From NCBI RefSeq assembly GCF_007559275.1, contig NZ_VMHK01000001.1, positions 62,001 to 126,000 of the forward strand: a stretch of 64,000 nucleotides of DNA, in the 5' to 3' direction. This document shows positions 1 through 8,240 of this stretch, piece by piece. Every line of letters begins with the position of its first letter. Position 1 is the stretch's first letter. Source of the stretch: Bifidobacterium apousia (GTDB taxonomy: Bacteria; Actinomycetota; Actinomycetes; Actinomycetales; Bifidobacteriaceae). The notes beneath the pieces are model-generated. The model saw nothing but the letters and a program-made list of their open reading frames with translations. It did no database searches and had not been told where the DNA came from. The position numbers and the translations under genes were made by a program.

Positions 1-1349
1 TCCGCCTGCTGAGTGTCCTGATCGGCATCGAAGCAGACCAGGAGGGAGCGTTCGGCGTAGGGCTGTTCCATCTGATAGAAGGCGCTCTGGGCCATGAAGC
101 GCGCCGTCTGCCCTGCCTGGGTCTGCTCCCCGGTGGCTCGGGTGGAGCTGGGGTTGCCCCTGGCCAGGTTGCTGAGTTCGCGCTGGGCCGACAGGACAGT
201 CACCTTTCCGGCCTGGGTGTCGATGGTGTACTTGCCGGTGTGGGCGGAGGTGCCGGCTCCCACCTCGAAGCCTTGCGGGGCAATGACCGTCTGGTAGCCG
301 GCGCGGCGGGCTGCGGCGATGGATTCCATGGTCCACTCCTGCTTGCCCTGCCAGGCGTATGTGCCGGAAGCGGCATCAGGATAGAGCTTGGCTGCAGTCT
401 GGGCGCTCCAGGACTCGGGGGTGACTCCGGCCCTGGCATAGCGATCCTGGTTCTGGGAGGCGTATCCGGTGATGTCGAAGTCGGCTGGCTGAATCAGCCC
501 CTGGATCTTGGGGCGGTTGGCGAAGGCTGACAGGTAGACCGGATCGCCCAAGGCCTGCAGGGACCCATGTTTAGCCAGCAGCTGGCTCTGATCTTCCTGA
601 CGGCGGCTCCCTTGACGGGTCAGTGTCACGCTCTGGTCTTTATCCTTGCCCGGGCCTGACTCGGATTCGGCACCGGGCTGGGTCATCAGCGCTGTCATGG
701 CCTTGTCGTCAATATTCCAGTCCGAGGAGATCAGCGGCATGACCATGGTCAGCGACAGGGCGGGTGTGCCTGCAGTGGGCAGGCCATCCCATGTCCGGGT
801 CAGAAAGGTGAACACGTCACCCAGGACCCGACTCTGGCCGTCGCTTAAAGAAAGCCGGACGGGTTTGGGCCCCCAGCTGGTCATCTTCCTGATCGCATCT
901 TGATCAGCCGGCACGTTGACTGAAACCTCGATGCTCTGCCCGGCCGGGATTGTCGGTACGCTCTGAGTGCCCAGCACGTCCGGGGTGGGGATGCGGGCGT
1001 GGCCTTCGGACCAGGCCTGCATGTCGGCCCGGGAGCTGAAAGAGTACAGGGCGCTGGTGGACACGCCCAGATGAGCATTTTCCATGGGCTGGTTCGCGGT
1101 GTTGGTCACCGTAGCGCGCAGGGCATAACCGGATTTGTCGGTTACCACAGGCGTCGACCAGCGCAGAGCCACCTCGGCCGAGTTCTGATGATTGGGGGCA
1201 GCCAGGGCCGGTGTTGGCAGCCAGGGAGTCATCACCAGGGCTAGCAGAAGGATGATCGCCGGTAGGATTCGAGCCCACCGGGCCCATCGGTTGAAGGCAT
1301 GGGTGCGCTGGCTGGTGCGCCCGCTCGGGCGCAGGGGGGTCTGGATCAT
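1..1349 (-). CDS. DUF6049-type secreted/membrane protein, C-terminus off the window
   Basis: The reading frame opens with an ATG at 1349 and stays open to the window edge, giving about 449 residues of a longer protein. The N-terminus has a basic stretch, a hydrophobic segment (about residues 29-48, AIILLLALVMTPWLP) and a small-residue ALAA site, so it is exported or membrane-anchored. The rest is a Ser/Thr/Gln-rich extracellular-type sequence. Its ATG overlaps the TGA of the upstream NUDIX gene (ATGA), so the two are translationally coupled. In actinobacteria a DUF6049 protein lies between a NUDIX hydrolase and the MurJ lipid II flippase, which supports the family call and suggests an envelope role. 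That role is inferred from neighbours; no catalytic motif is visible. Confidence 0.75.
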   Translation of the reverse strand, partial: MIQTPLRPSGRTSQRTHAFNRWARWARILPAIILLLALVMTPWLPTPALAAPNHQNSAEVALRWSTPVVTDKSGYALRATVTNTANQPMENAHLGVSTSALYSFSSRADMQAWSEGHARIPTPDVLGTQSVPTIPAGQSIEVSVNVPADQDAIRKMTSWGPKPVRLSLSDGQSRVLGDVFTFLTRTWDGLPTAGTPALSLTMVMPLISSDWNIDDKAMTALMTQPGAESESGPGKDKDQSVTLTRQGSRRQEDQSQLLAKHGSLQALGDPVYLSAFANRPKIQGLIQPADFDITGYASQNQDRYARAGVTPESWSAQTAAKLYPDAASGTYAWQGKQEWTMESIAAARRAGYQTVIAPQGFEVGAGTSAHTGKYTIDTQAGKVTVLSAQRELSNLARGNPSSTRATGEQTQAGQTARFMAQSAFYQMEQPYAERSLLVCFDADQDTQQA

Positions 1350-2014
1350 GGCTGTTTTTTGTACTTCCTCGCGTAGAGCCAGGCTATTTTACGCTCATTA
1401 GGGTAACTGAGCACCGAGGTCAGGTCGGAAAAGTCCACCCAGATGGCATCTTCGGCCTCATGATCAGGGTCGCCCTCCACGCTCAGGGATCCGCCGATCA
1501 TCCGCAGGACGAAATGGTGGACCAGCTTGTGGACCCGTTGGTTGGTTCCGGTGAACCAGTAGTCGATGGTGGCGATGGAGTCGGTCACTCTGCCCAGTAT
1601 CCCCGTCTCCTCGTGGACCTCGCGCACGGCCGTCTGCTCGGGTGTTTCCCCCTTCTCGATATGCCCCTTGGGCAGGCACCATTCCAGGTGGCCCGAGCGG
1701 GAGTGCCGGGCGATGATGGCCACCCGGTCGTGTCGGTCGAAGATCAGTCCACCCGCTGAATACTCGCGCACTACGGGCAGTTCCTGGGCATCCAGGGAGG
1801 CAAAGGTGGAAGGCCCTGAGGCATGCTTATGCCGGGGCATGAGGGCAGGCGTGGGTATGTCGTCCTCGGTCTGTATGCGCTCGCGGACCCGCGGATCCAG
1901 ACGTTCGCTTACGGTTTCCACAAGGTGGTCCTGCCCCTGCTGTCCGCGGGCATGGGTGTCCGCAGAGTCGGCGCTATGTGCAAGCATGCGCGCCATGTCC
2001 GCGGGCGTAATCAT
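1346..2014 (-). CDS. NUDIX hydrolase (MutT/diadenosine polyphosphate hydrolase-like)
   Basis: This 222-residue protein carries a complete 23-residue Nudix box at residues 117-139, starting GHIEKGET and continuing through REVHEETGI, which has every Mg-binding and catalytic Glu. Family members hydrolyse a nucleoside diphosphate linked to another group; the substrate cannot be read from the sequence. The first 80 residues are a polar extension, longer than in minimal NUDIX proteins and of unknown role. It is divergent from pcnA with a gap of about 80 bp and overlaps the downstream DUF6049 gene by four bases. NUDIX next to pcnA is a conserved actinobacterial arrangement. Cytoplasmic. Confidence 0.88.
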   Translation of the reverse strand: MITPADMARMLAHSADSADTHARGQQGQDHLVETVSERLDPRVRERIQTEDDIPTPALMPRHKHASGPSTFASLDAQELPVVREYSAGGLIFDRHDRVAIIARHSRSGHLEWCLPKGHIEKGETPEQTAVREVHEETGILGRVTDSIATIDYWFTGTNQRVHKLVHHFVLRMIGGSLSVEGDPDHEAEDAIWVDFSDLTSVLSYPNERKIAWLYARKYKKQP

Positions 2015-2095
2015 ACTCCAACTTTACGTAAGGTAATGTGCAGGTGGGGTAACGGTATGCTAGTAGGCGCATCAACTCCGTAGGAAAGGGTGAGC

Positions 2096-3520
2096 GTGGA
2101 TTTCCAAGTCTGGCCGGAGGCCATCGAGCTCGGGCGCCTCTTCGCCGAGCAGGGATTTGAACTGGCGTTGGTAGGGGGTCCTGTACGCGATCTGCTCCTG
2201 CACCGGCCCTCCCACGACCTGGACTTCTGCACCTCGGCCCGGCCCGAGCAGTTCGAGCCCATCCTGCGTCACTGGGGGTCAGGCTTCTGGGACATGGGGC
2301 GCAAATTCGGCACCTTGGGCGCGCTGCGGCGGCGTCCTGACGGCACCGAGGTCAAGGTGGAGGTGACCACCTACCGGCGAGACACCTACGATCCCGACTC
2401 CCGCAAGCCCGAGGTGGACTATGGGGACAGCCTTGAGGGCGACCTTTCGCGGCGCGACTTCACCGTCAACGCCATGGCCCTGCGGGTGCCCGACCTGGTC
2501 TTTGTGGATCCCTACCGGGGGGCCAACGACCTGGCCAAGCAGGTGCTGCGGACCCCGGTGGACCCCCGTCAGTCCTTCGATGACGACCCCCTGCGGATGA
2601 TGCGGGCCGTGCGGTTCGTGGCCCAGCTGGGATTCACCATCGCACCGGAGACGGCCGAGGCCATCACCCGCATGACCGATCGAATCAGCATCGTTTCGGC
2701 CGAGCGGATTCGCGACGAGCTGACCAAGCTCATGCTGTCCGACCACCCCGTCCAGGGTATCGAGGCCCTGGTGCAGTCCGGCCTGGCTGACATCGTTCTG
2801 CCCGAGGTCCCAGCCCTGCAGCTGGAGATCGACGAGCATCACCGGCACAAGGACGTCTTCGAGCACACCCTGATGGTGGTCGACCGGGCCATCGCCCTGG
2901 AGACCGGACCTGACGGACCTGTGCCCGCCCCGGACCTGACCCTGCGACTGGCCGCCCTGCTGCACGACATCGGCAAGCCCGCCACCAGACGCTTTGAGCC
3001 CGGTGGCAAGGTCAGCTTCCATCATCACGACGCGGTCGGGGCCCGGTTGGCCCGCAAGCGCCTGAAGGCCCTACACTTCGACCACCACCTGATCGCCGAC
3101 GTCTGTGACCTGATCTCCATGCACCTGCGTTTCCACGGCTATGTGGACGAGCGGTGGACCGATGCGGCCGTACGCCGCTACGCCCGGGAGACCGGTCCGC
3201 TTTATGAGCGGCTCAATCGCCTGACCCGGGCCGATGCGACCACCCGAAACAAGCGCAAGGCTCAGGTCTTCTCATCCGCCATGGACGAGTTGGAGGACAG
3301 GGTGGCTCAACTGCGTCGGCAGGAGGATCTGGACGCCATCCGGCCCGACCTGAATGGGCAACAGATCATGCAGATTCTGAACCTCAAGCCGGGACCGCAG
3401 GTGGGACGCGCCTATCAGCACATGCTGGACTACCGCCTGGATCAGGGCCCTGTCGACCAGCAGACAGCCGAGCAGGAGCTGCGGGACTGGTGGCAGAGCC
3501 AGGACCAGGGCCAGGCCTGA
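2096..3520 (+). CDS. pcnA: CCA tRNA nucleotidyltransferase / poly(A) polymerase family
   Basis: This enzyme adds or repairs the 3' CCA end of tRNAs. The nucleotidyltransferase core has VGGPVRD near residue 26 and the metal-binding D41-x-D43 (DLDFC). A C-terminal HD domain carries LLHDIGKP around H290-D291, as in the actinobacterial CCA-adding family. Two GTG codons could start it, at 2090 and 2096. The Shine-Dalgarno-like AGGAAAGG at 2082-2089 abuts the first but lies 6 bases before the second, so 2096 was chosen (474 residues). The only tRNA gene seen here (tRNA-Thr) lacks an encoded CCA, consistent with a need for this enzyme. Confidence 0.93.
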   Translation: MDFQVWPEAIELGRLFAEQGFELALVGGPVRDLLLHRPSHDLDFCTSARPEQFEPILRHWGSGFWDMGRKFGTLGALRRRPDGTEVKVEVTTYRRDTYDPDSRKPEVDYGDSLEGDLSRRDFTVNAMALRVPDLVFVDPYRGANDLAKQVLRTPVDPRQSFDDDPLRMMRAVRFVAQLGFTIAPETAEAITRMTDRISIVSAERIRDELTKLMLSDHPVQGIEALVQSGLADIVLPEVPALQLEIDEHHRHKDVFEHTLMVVDRAIALETGPDGPVPAPDLTLRLAALLHDIGKPATRRFEPGGKVSFHHHDAVGARLARKRLKALHFDHHLIADVCDLISMHLRFHGYVDERWTDAAVRRYARETGPLYERLNRLTRADATTRNKRKAQVFSSAMDELEDRVAQLRRQEDLDAIRPDLNGQQIMQILNLKPGPQVGRAYQHMLDYRLDQGPVDQQTAEQELRDWWQSQDQGQA

Positions 3521-3529
3521 CCTGCATTC

Positions 3530-3549
3530 TGCGGGTTCGGATGCCCGCA
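3530..3549. terminator. Weak hairpin between pcnA and the RCC1 gene
   Basis: TGCGGG (3530-3535) pairs with CCCGCA (3544-3549) across an 8-base loop, just after the pcnA stop codon and between two convergent genes. There is no clear T-tract on either side, so termination function is only possible. Confidence 0.3.
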
Positions 3550-3629
3550 TTATATGTGGAAGGTGCTTGCATGGTCATCAGGTGCCAGGCTGGTATTAGC
3601 TGTGATTGTTGTACGGCCCGGACTGTTGC

Positions 3630-6600
3630 TTACTTGTGTGAAGTGTTCATGCTGCCTGTCGTGCGGGCCTGCTTTTGGCGGCTTTTGGCGGCTGTGGCGG
3701 CTCCTGCGGTGAGCAGTCCTATGGCGAGCAGAAGGAGCATGCCGTCGCCTCCGGTCAGGGGCAGGCTGGCGATGGACAGGTACCGGTAGGTGTTGCCCTT
3801 GTCGGTTTCCTGCTGTTTGCCGTCCTGGGTCCAGTCGATGGCCACGGGCGCCAGCCCCGGCGTGTAAGGGGGAGTGGTCACCTTCCAGGTGCCGTCGGGG
3901 CTGGGCTTGAGGTCCTTGCCTGCGGCGAGGCACGTGCCCTGCTCCTGATTCTGGCCGAAGCATACGCTGGTGGTCTGCGGCTCTCCGGGGAAGCCGACCG
4001 GTCCCGGCCGGCTGGCCGGCCAGGCGTTGGAGGGGGCGCGCCCCAGCTGACCGTTGCCGTTGTTTCCCCAGGTGTAAAGCTGGCCGTCGGAGCCGATGGC
4101 TGCGGAATGATACCATCCCAGGCCGGATTGTTTCCAGGCGAATCCCTTGGGCGCCCCCTGGGGCTTGCTGACCAGGGTCGGCGTCTGCCGGTCGGTGGTG
4201 GTGCCGTCGCCCAGCTGGCCGCTGATGTTCCATCCCCAGGCGTACAGGTTCCCATCGGATCCGGAAGCTACAGAATCCCCGTCGCCGAGGCTGGCTTGTG
4301 CCCAAGTGAATCCATCGGGCTTCGCGATCTGAATTGGCGTGTGCCGGTCGGTGGTGGTGCCGTCGCCCAGCTGGCTCTCGGAGTTTCTTCCCCAGGTGTA
4401 CAGGCCGCCGTCGGAGCCGATGGCTGCGGAATGATGTTCGCCTAGGCTGGCTTGTGTCCAGGTGAATCCTTCTGGCGCTCCTTGGGGCTTGCCGATTTGC
4501 ACTGGCATGTTCCGCTTGGTGGTGGTGCCGTCGCCTAGTTCGCCGTACTGATTGTCTCCCCAGGTGTAGAGGTTGCCGTCGGAGCCGATGGCTGCGGAAT
4601 GCCAGCCGCCTAGGTTGACCTGTTTCCAGGTGAATCCTTCAGGTGCGCCTTGGGGCTTGCCTATCAGGACCGGTCTGTTCTGGTTGGTGGTGGTGCCGTT
4701 GCCGAGCTGGCCGTACTCGTTGTACCCCCAAGTGTAGAGGTTGCCGTCGGAGCCGATGGCTGCGGAATGAAAGCCACCCAGGCTGACCTGTTTCCAGGTG
4801 AATCCTTTGGGTGCCCCATCGGGCTTGCCTATCAGGACTGGTCTGTTCTGGTTGGTGATGGTGCCGTTGCCCAGCTGGCCACTGCCATTGTCTCCCCAGG
4901 CGTACAGGTTGCCGTCCGAGCCGATGGCTGCGGAATGCCAGCCGCCGAGGATGACCTGTTTCCAGGTGAACCCGTCCGCCGCCCCCTGAGGCTTGTCGAC
5001 CAGGGTCGGCCTGCTCCGGCTGGTGTTGGTGCCGTCGCCCAGCTGTCCGTCGTCGTTGCCTCCCCAAGTGTAGAGGTTGCCGTCTGAGCCGATGGCTGCG
5101 GAATGGTTGTAGCCCAATCTGATCTGGTTGAATCTGATGCCTCGCTGTGCGGGCGGAGTCAGGGTCACCTCGGTGCCGCCGGTCTCGGGCCCATGGTCCG
5201 GGCTGATGGACCAGTGTTGCGTGTCCTCCCTGGTCCAGTGGGCGGTCAGGGTGGTGTCATGGGTGACTGGCTGGCTGAAGTCGTAGGCGACATCGCCTTG
5301 GAACCAGCCGTCGAACAGGCAGCCTTCGGCCCTCGGGTCCGGGTAGGGGCGTTCCGCCTGCCCGTCCTGGGTGACGGACTGGCTGGGCGGCATGCCCGTG
5401 GGGGTGGGGCAGGAATCGTTTTTTGAATTGAAGCCGACTTGGTATTGGGGGGCGATGTACGTGTATTGCAGGTGATCGTCCGGCTGCGGCCCGTTCCGGC
5501 TCCAGCCGACCGTCACGTCCACGCCCCCCGGCTCATGCTTGGGCGTGGATACCTGCCAGGTGCCGTCTTGGTTGGCCGTGATCCCTGTGGCCTTGGCCTG
5601 GCCGAACAGGACGCTGGTGGGCGTGACGGCGCCGGGGAAGTTGACCATGCCCGGCCTATTCCAGCTGGTGGTGGTGCCGTTGCCCAGCTGGCCGTTGCCG
5701 TTGACTCCCCAGGTGTAGAGGTTGCCGTCCGAGCCGATCGCTGCGGTATGGTTGCATCCTGGGATCGTGTATTTCCAGGTGAACCCGGCGGGTGCGCCTT
5801 GTGGCTTGCTGACCGGGATTGGCCTGCCCCGGGTGGTGTTGGTGCCGTCGCCCAGCTGGCCGTTTTCGTTGCTTCCCCAGATGTAGAAGTTGCCGTCCGA
5901 GCCCAACGCCTCGGTATGCCAGTCGCCTAGGTTGACGTGTTTCCAGGTGAACCCGGCGGGTGCGCCTTGTGGCTTGCTGACCAGGGTCGGTGTGTGCCGA
6001 TCGGTGTTGGTGCCGTCGCCCAGCTGGGTTCTGTAGTTTTGCCCCCAGGTGTAGAGGTTGCCGTCCGAGCCGATTGCCGCGGAATGCTGCCAGCCTATGC
6101 TGACCTGTTTCCAGGTGAACCCGGCGGGTGCGCCTTGGGGCTTGTTGACCAGGGTCGGCGTGTGCCGGTCGGTGGTGGTGCCGTCCCCCAGCTGGCCGCT
6201 GAAGTTCCATCCCCAAGTGTAGAGGTTGCCGTCCGAGCCTATAGCTCCGGAATGATTGCAGCTAAGGCTGGCCTCTTTCCAGGTGAATCCTGCGGGTGCG
6301 CCTTGGGGCTTGTCGACTTTGATCGGCCTGGTCTGGTTGGTGGTGGTGCCGTTGCCCAGCTGCCCATACTGGTTGTTTCCCCAGATGTAGAGGTTGCCGT
6401 CCGAACCGAATGCTGCGGTACTCAAGTCGCCTAGGGTGAATTGTTTCCAGGTGAATCCTGCTGGCGTGCCTTGGGGCTTGTCGACCGGGGCCGGTGTGTT
6501 CCGCTTGGTGGTGGTGCCGTCGCCCAGCTGGCCGCGGCCGTTTTGGCCCCAGATGTAGAGGTTGCCGTCCGAACCGAATGCCGCAGAATGGTCCCAGCCT

Positions 6601-7385
6601 ATGCTGACTTCTTTCCAAATGAATTTTTCCGGCGTGCCCTTGGGCTTTTTGACTTGGACTGGTGTGGACCGGTTGGTGTTGGTGCCGTCGCCCAGCTCGC
6701 CAGCGCCATTGTCTCCCCAGGTGTAGAGGTTGCCGTCCGAGCTGATGGCCGCGGAATGAAGGCCGCCCATGCTGAGCTGGCTGAGTCTGATGCCGCGTTG
6801 CGCGGGCGGGGTGAGGGTGACCTTGGCGCCCCCGGCTATGGGTCCTTGACTGGGGCTGATGGCCCAATGGCCGTCTCCCTTGGTCCAGTGGGCGGTGAGG
6901 GTGATGCTGCCGGTGACGGGCTGGGTGAAGTCGTAGGCGACGTCGCCTTGGAACCAGCCGTCGAACAGATATCCGTCCCTGGCGGGGTCGGGGCTGGGCC
7001 GACTGGCCTGGCCCCCGTCGGGGATGGTCTGCCTGCCAACGCTGCCGCCGCCTGCCGTGTCGAAACTGACCGTCCAGGCTGTGGAGGACCGGGCCTGGAC
7101 GGCATCAGCATCGCCGGCAGTGTCGAGCGTGGGTGAGGAAGGCATCGGGGTCGTGTGGCTCAGGGGCGAGGACGTTGGCAGGGGTGAGGACGTTGGTGGG
7201 GAGGACGTTGGTGGGGAGGAGGACGGCGATACGGCCTGCGGGCTATCATCCCCCTGCTGTTTGTCCAGGGTGGTGGGCGTGACTGCTTCGGATGGACTGC
7301 CGGTGCTCCCGGCCAAAGCGGGTGTGCAGGACAGGGCTAGGAGAAAGGCCAGGGCTGCTGCTGCCATGCCCGAACGCTGACGCAT
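3630..7385 (-). CDS. LPxTG-anchored surface protein with two seven-repeat RCC1 propellers
   Basis: A cell-wall protein of 1251 residues. In order: signal peptide (about 1-26), a Ser/Pro/Thr stalk with repeated SSPPT units, an InlB-like repeat (GYLFDGWFQGDVAYDF), a short IPT/TIG-like segment, seven RCC1 repeats of about 55 residues (GSDGNLYTWG...GQLGDGTTT), a linker, then a second InlB-like repeat, TIG-like segment and seven more RCC1 repeats. It ends with LPLTG at 1208-1212, a hydrophobic helix and a basic tail for sortase anchoring. RCC1 repeats form seven-bladed beta-propellers, so 7+7 implies two complete propellers from an internal duplication. The ATG at 7385 was chosen because it has AGGGGG upstream and leads straight into the signal peptide; an in-frame ATG lies at 7445. 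The binding partner is unknown; adhesion is inferred. Confidence 0.88.
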   Translation of the reverse strand: MRQRSGMAAAALAFLLALSCTPALAGSTGSPSEAVTPTTLDKQQGDDSPQAVSPSSSPPTSSPPTSSPLPTSSPLSHTTPMPSSPTLDTAGDADAVQARSSTAWTVSFDTAGGGSVGRQTIPDGGQASRPSPDPARDGYLFDGWFQGDVAYDFTQPVTGSITLTAHWTKGDGHWAISPSQGPIAGGAKVTLTPPAQRGIRLSQLSMGGLHSAAISSDGNLYTWGDNGAGELGDGTNTNRSTPVQVKKPKGTPEKFIWKEVSIGWDHSAAFGSDGNLYIWGQNGRGQLGDGTTTKRNTPAPVDKPQGTPAGFTWKQFTLGDLSTAAFGSDGNLYIWGNNQYGQLGNGTTTNQTRPIKVDKPQGAPAGFTWKEASLSCNHSGAIGSDGNLYTWGWNFSGQLGDGTTTDRHTPTLVNKPQGAPAGFTWKQVSIGWQHSAAIGSDGNLYTWGQNYRTQLGDGTNTDRHTPTLVSKPQGAPAGFTWKHVNLGDWHTEALGSDGNFYIWGSNENGQLGDGTNTTRGRPIPVSKPQGAPAGFTWKYTIPGCNHTAAIGSDGNLYTWGVNGNGQLGNGTTTSWNRPGMVNFPGAVTPTSVLFGQAKATGITANQDGTWQVSTPKHEPGGVDVTVGWSRNGPQPDDHLQYTYIAPQYQVGFNSKNDSCPTPTGMPPSQSVTQDGQAERPYPDPRAEGCLFDGWFQGDVAYDFSQPVTHDTTLTAHWTREDTQHWSISPDHGPETGGTEVTLTPPAQRGIRFNQIRLGYNHSAAIGSDGNLYTWGGNDDGQLGDGTNTSRSRPTLVDKPQGAADGFTWKQVILGGWHSAAIGSDGNLYAWGDNGSGQLGNGTITNQNRPVLIGKPDGAPKGFTWKQVSLGGFHSAAIGSDGNLYTWGYNEYGQLGNGTTTNQNRPVLIGKPQGAPEGFTWKQVNLGGWHSAAIGSDGNLYTWGDNQYGELGDGTTTKRNMPVQIGKPQGAPEGFTWTQASLGEHHSAAIGSDGGLYTWGRNSESQLGDGTTTDRHTPIQIAKPDGFTWAQASLGDGDSVASGSDGNLYAWGWNISGQLGDGTTTDRQTPTLVSKPQGAPKGFAWKQSGLGWYHSAAIGSDGQLYTWGNNGNGQLGRAPSNAWPASRPGPVGFPGEPQTTSVCFGQNQEQGTCLAAGKDLKPSPDGTWKVTTPPYTPGLAPVAIDWTQDGKQQETDKGNTYRYLSIASLPLTGGDGMLLLLAIGLLTAGAATAAKSRQKQARTTGSMNTSHK
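7168..7215 (-). repeat. In-frame tandem repeats encoding the SSPPT stalk
   Basis: GAGGACGTTGGTGGG-type units (plus strand) begin at 7168, 7186 and 7201, one of 18 bp and two of 15 bp. They encode tandem SSPPT/SSPLPT units between the signal peptide and first domain of the RCC1 surface protein. Because the units are multiples of three, slippage would change stalk length without a frameshift. Confidence 0.75.
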
Positions 7386-7443
7386 GATGAGTCGACCCCC
7401 TTCTTCGCAGAGCCTGCTACAGCATCCCCCGGACATCGCACTC

Positions 7444-7482
7444 AAAACTGTAGCAAAAAGCTGTACTAAGAAACTGTATCAA
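7444..7482. repeat. Three tandem 13-bp repeats upstream of the RCC1 surface gene
   Basis: Three back-to-back 13-mers lie at 7444-7456 (AAAACTGTAGCAA), 7457-7469 (AAAGCTGTACTAA) and 7470-7482 (GAAACTGTATCAA). The CTGTA core recurs at exactly 13-bp intervals. The array sits 59-97 bp upstream of the chosen start of the RCC1 gene, in its probable promoter/leader region. It could be a multi-site regulator-binding array or a length-variable promoter spacer; no known regulator motif was recognised. Confidence 0.7.
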
Positions 7483-7618
7483 GTCCCCAAACATCCACGA
7501 CCCCAAGGTGTTACACCTACTACCATACCATGCGCGCAAACGCCTCCGGTTGAAGGTTCTACAACAGCCGGGTCCGCGCTCCTGGGCGGGATGCCAGGCC
7601 GGCAACATTGCTGCGGTG

Positions 7619-8230
7619 TCAGGCCTTGGGAGCCTTGGGCAGGTTCTTCAGGGAGGAGGGGTCAGCCAGGCAGCCCTTGATGGCTTTGATGTTACGGCCT
7701 ACGACAGAGGTGCTGTCCTCGTCGTTCAGATCGGTAAAGGTTGCCCCGATGACCACATCGATCAGATCGTCGCTGCGGTCGTCCATGACCAGAACGGCAT
7801 CGTTGAATTGGGACCCCACCGTGTAGCCGCGATCAATGGCCGAGGCACCGAAGCGTATCTGGGTACGCGCTGTCTCGGTCTTGCCCGGATAGTCCGCCAC
7901 ATCCTGCATGTTGAATCCCCGATTGCGCAGGGCCGACGCCAGGGCAGTGGCCAGACCGGACTTGTTGGTTCCGTTGAGCACCCGCACACGGATGTCGGGG
8001 TGGTTGACCAGCTTGGACTTGTCGGGCGGACAGGGCACGGCGACCCCATAGTTGGGCTTGGCGATGGTGGCGTGTTTGGCGGTATGCCCGATGGACCCGA
8101 AGATGATCAGACCACAGATGACCAGGATGACCACCAGGGCGCTGACGGCTATAGTGAAGACCATCTTCTGCCGCCGTCGTACGAACTGCCTGCGGGCCTC
8201 GCGTTCGTCGAGTGGTTCGGGATTCGTCAT
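7619..8230 (-). CDS. LytR C-terminal-domain membrane protein
   Basis: About 203 residues with a basic N-terminus, one transmembrane helix (MVFTIAVSALVVILVICGLI) and an extracytoplasmic LytR_C-type domain (IRVRVLNGTNKSGLA...RGFNM). LytR_C domains occur alone or at the end of LytR-CpsA-Psr proteins, which attach glycopolymers to the wall; the catalytic LCP domain is absent here. It follows ispE by 10 bases on the same strand. The ATG at 8230 (MTNPEPLDE) is preferred. An ATG at 8251 would overlap ispE by 11 bases, and neither has a strong ribosome-binding site. Confidence 0.8.
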   Translation of the reverse strand: MTNPEPLDEREARRQFVRRRQKMVFTIAVSALVVILVICGLIIFGSIGHTAKHATIAKPNYGVAVPCPPDKSKLVNHPDIRVRVLNGTNKSGLATALASALRNRGFNMQDVADYPGKTETARTQIRFGASAIDRGYTVGSQFNDAVLVMDDRSDDLIDVVIGATFTDLNDEDSTSVVGRNIKAIKGCLADPSSLKNLPKAPKA

Positions 8231-8240
8231 GTTGTCTACT

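Noticed and set aside
5103-7136. Several long plus-strand open frames opposite the RCC1 gene
   Set aside because: They mirror the RCC1 repeat code, lack ribosome-binding sites and encode repetitive low-complexity peptides; shadows of the minus-strand gene.
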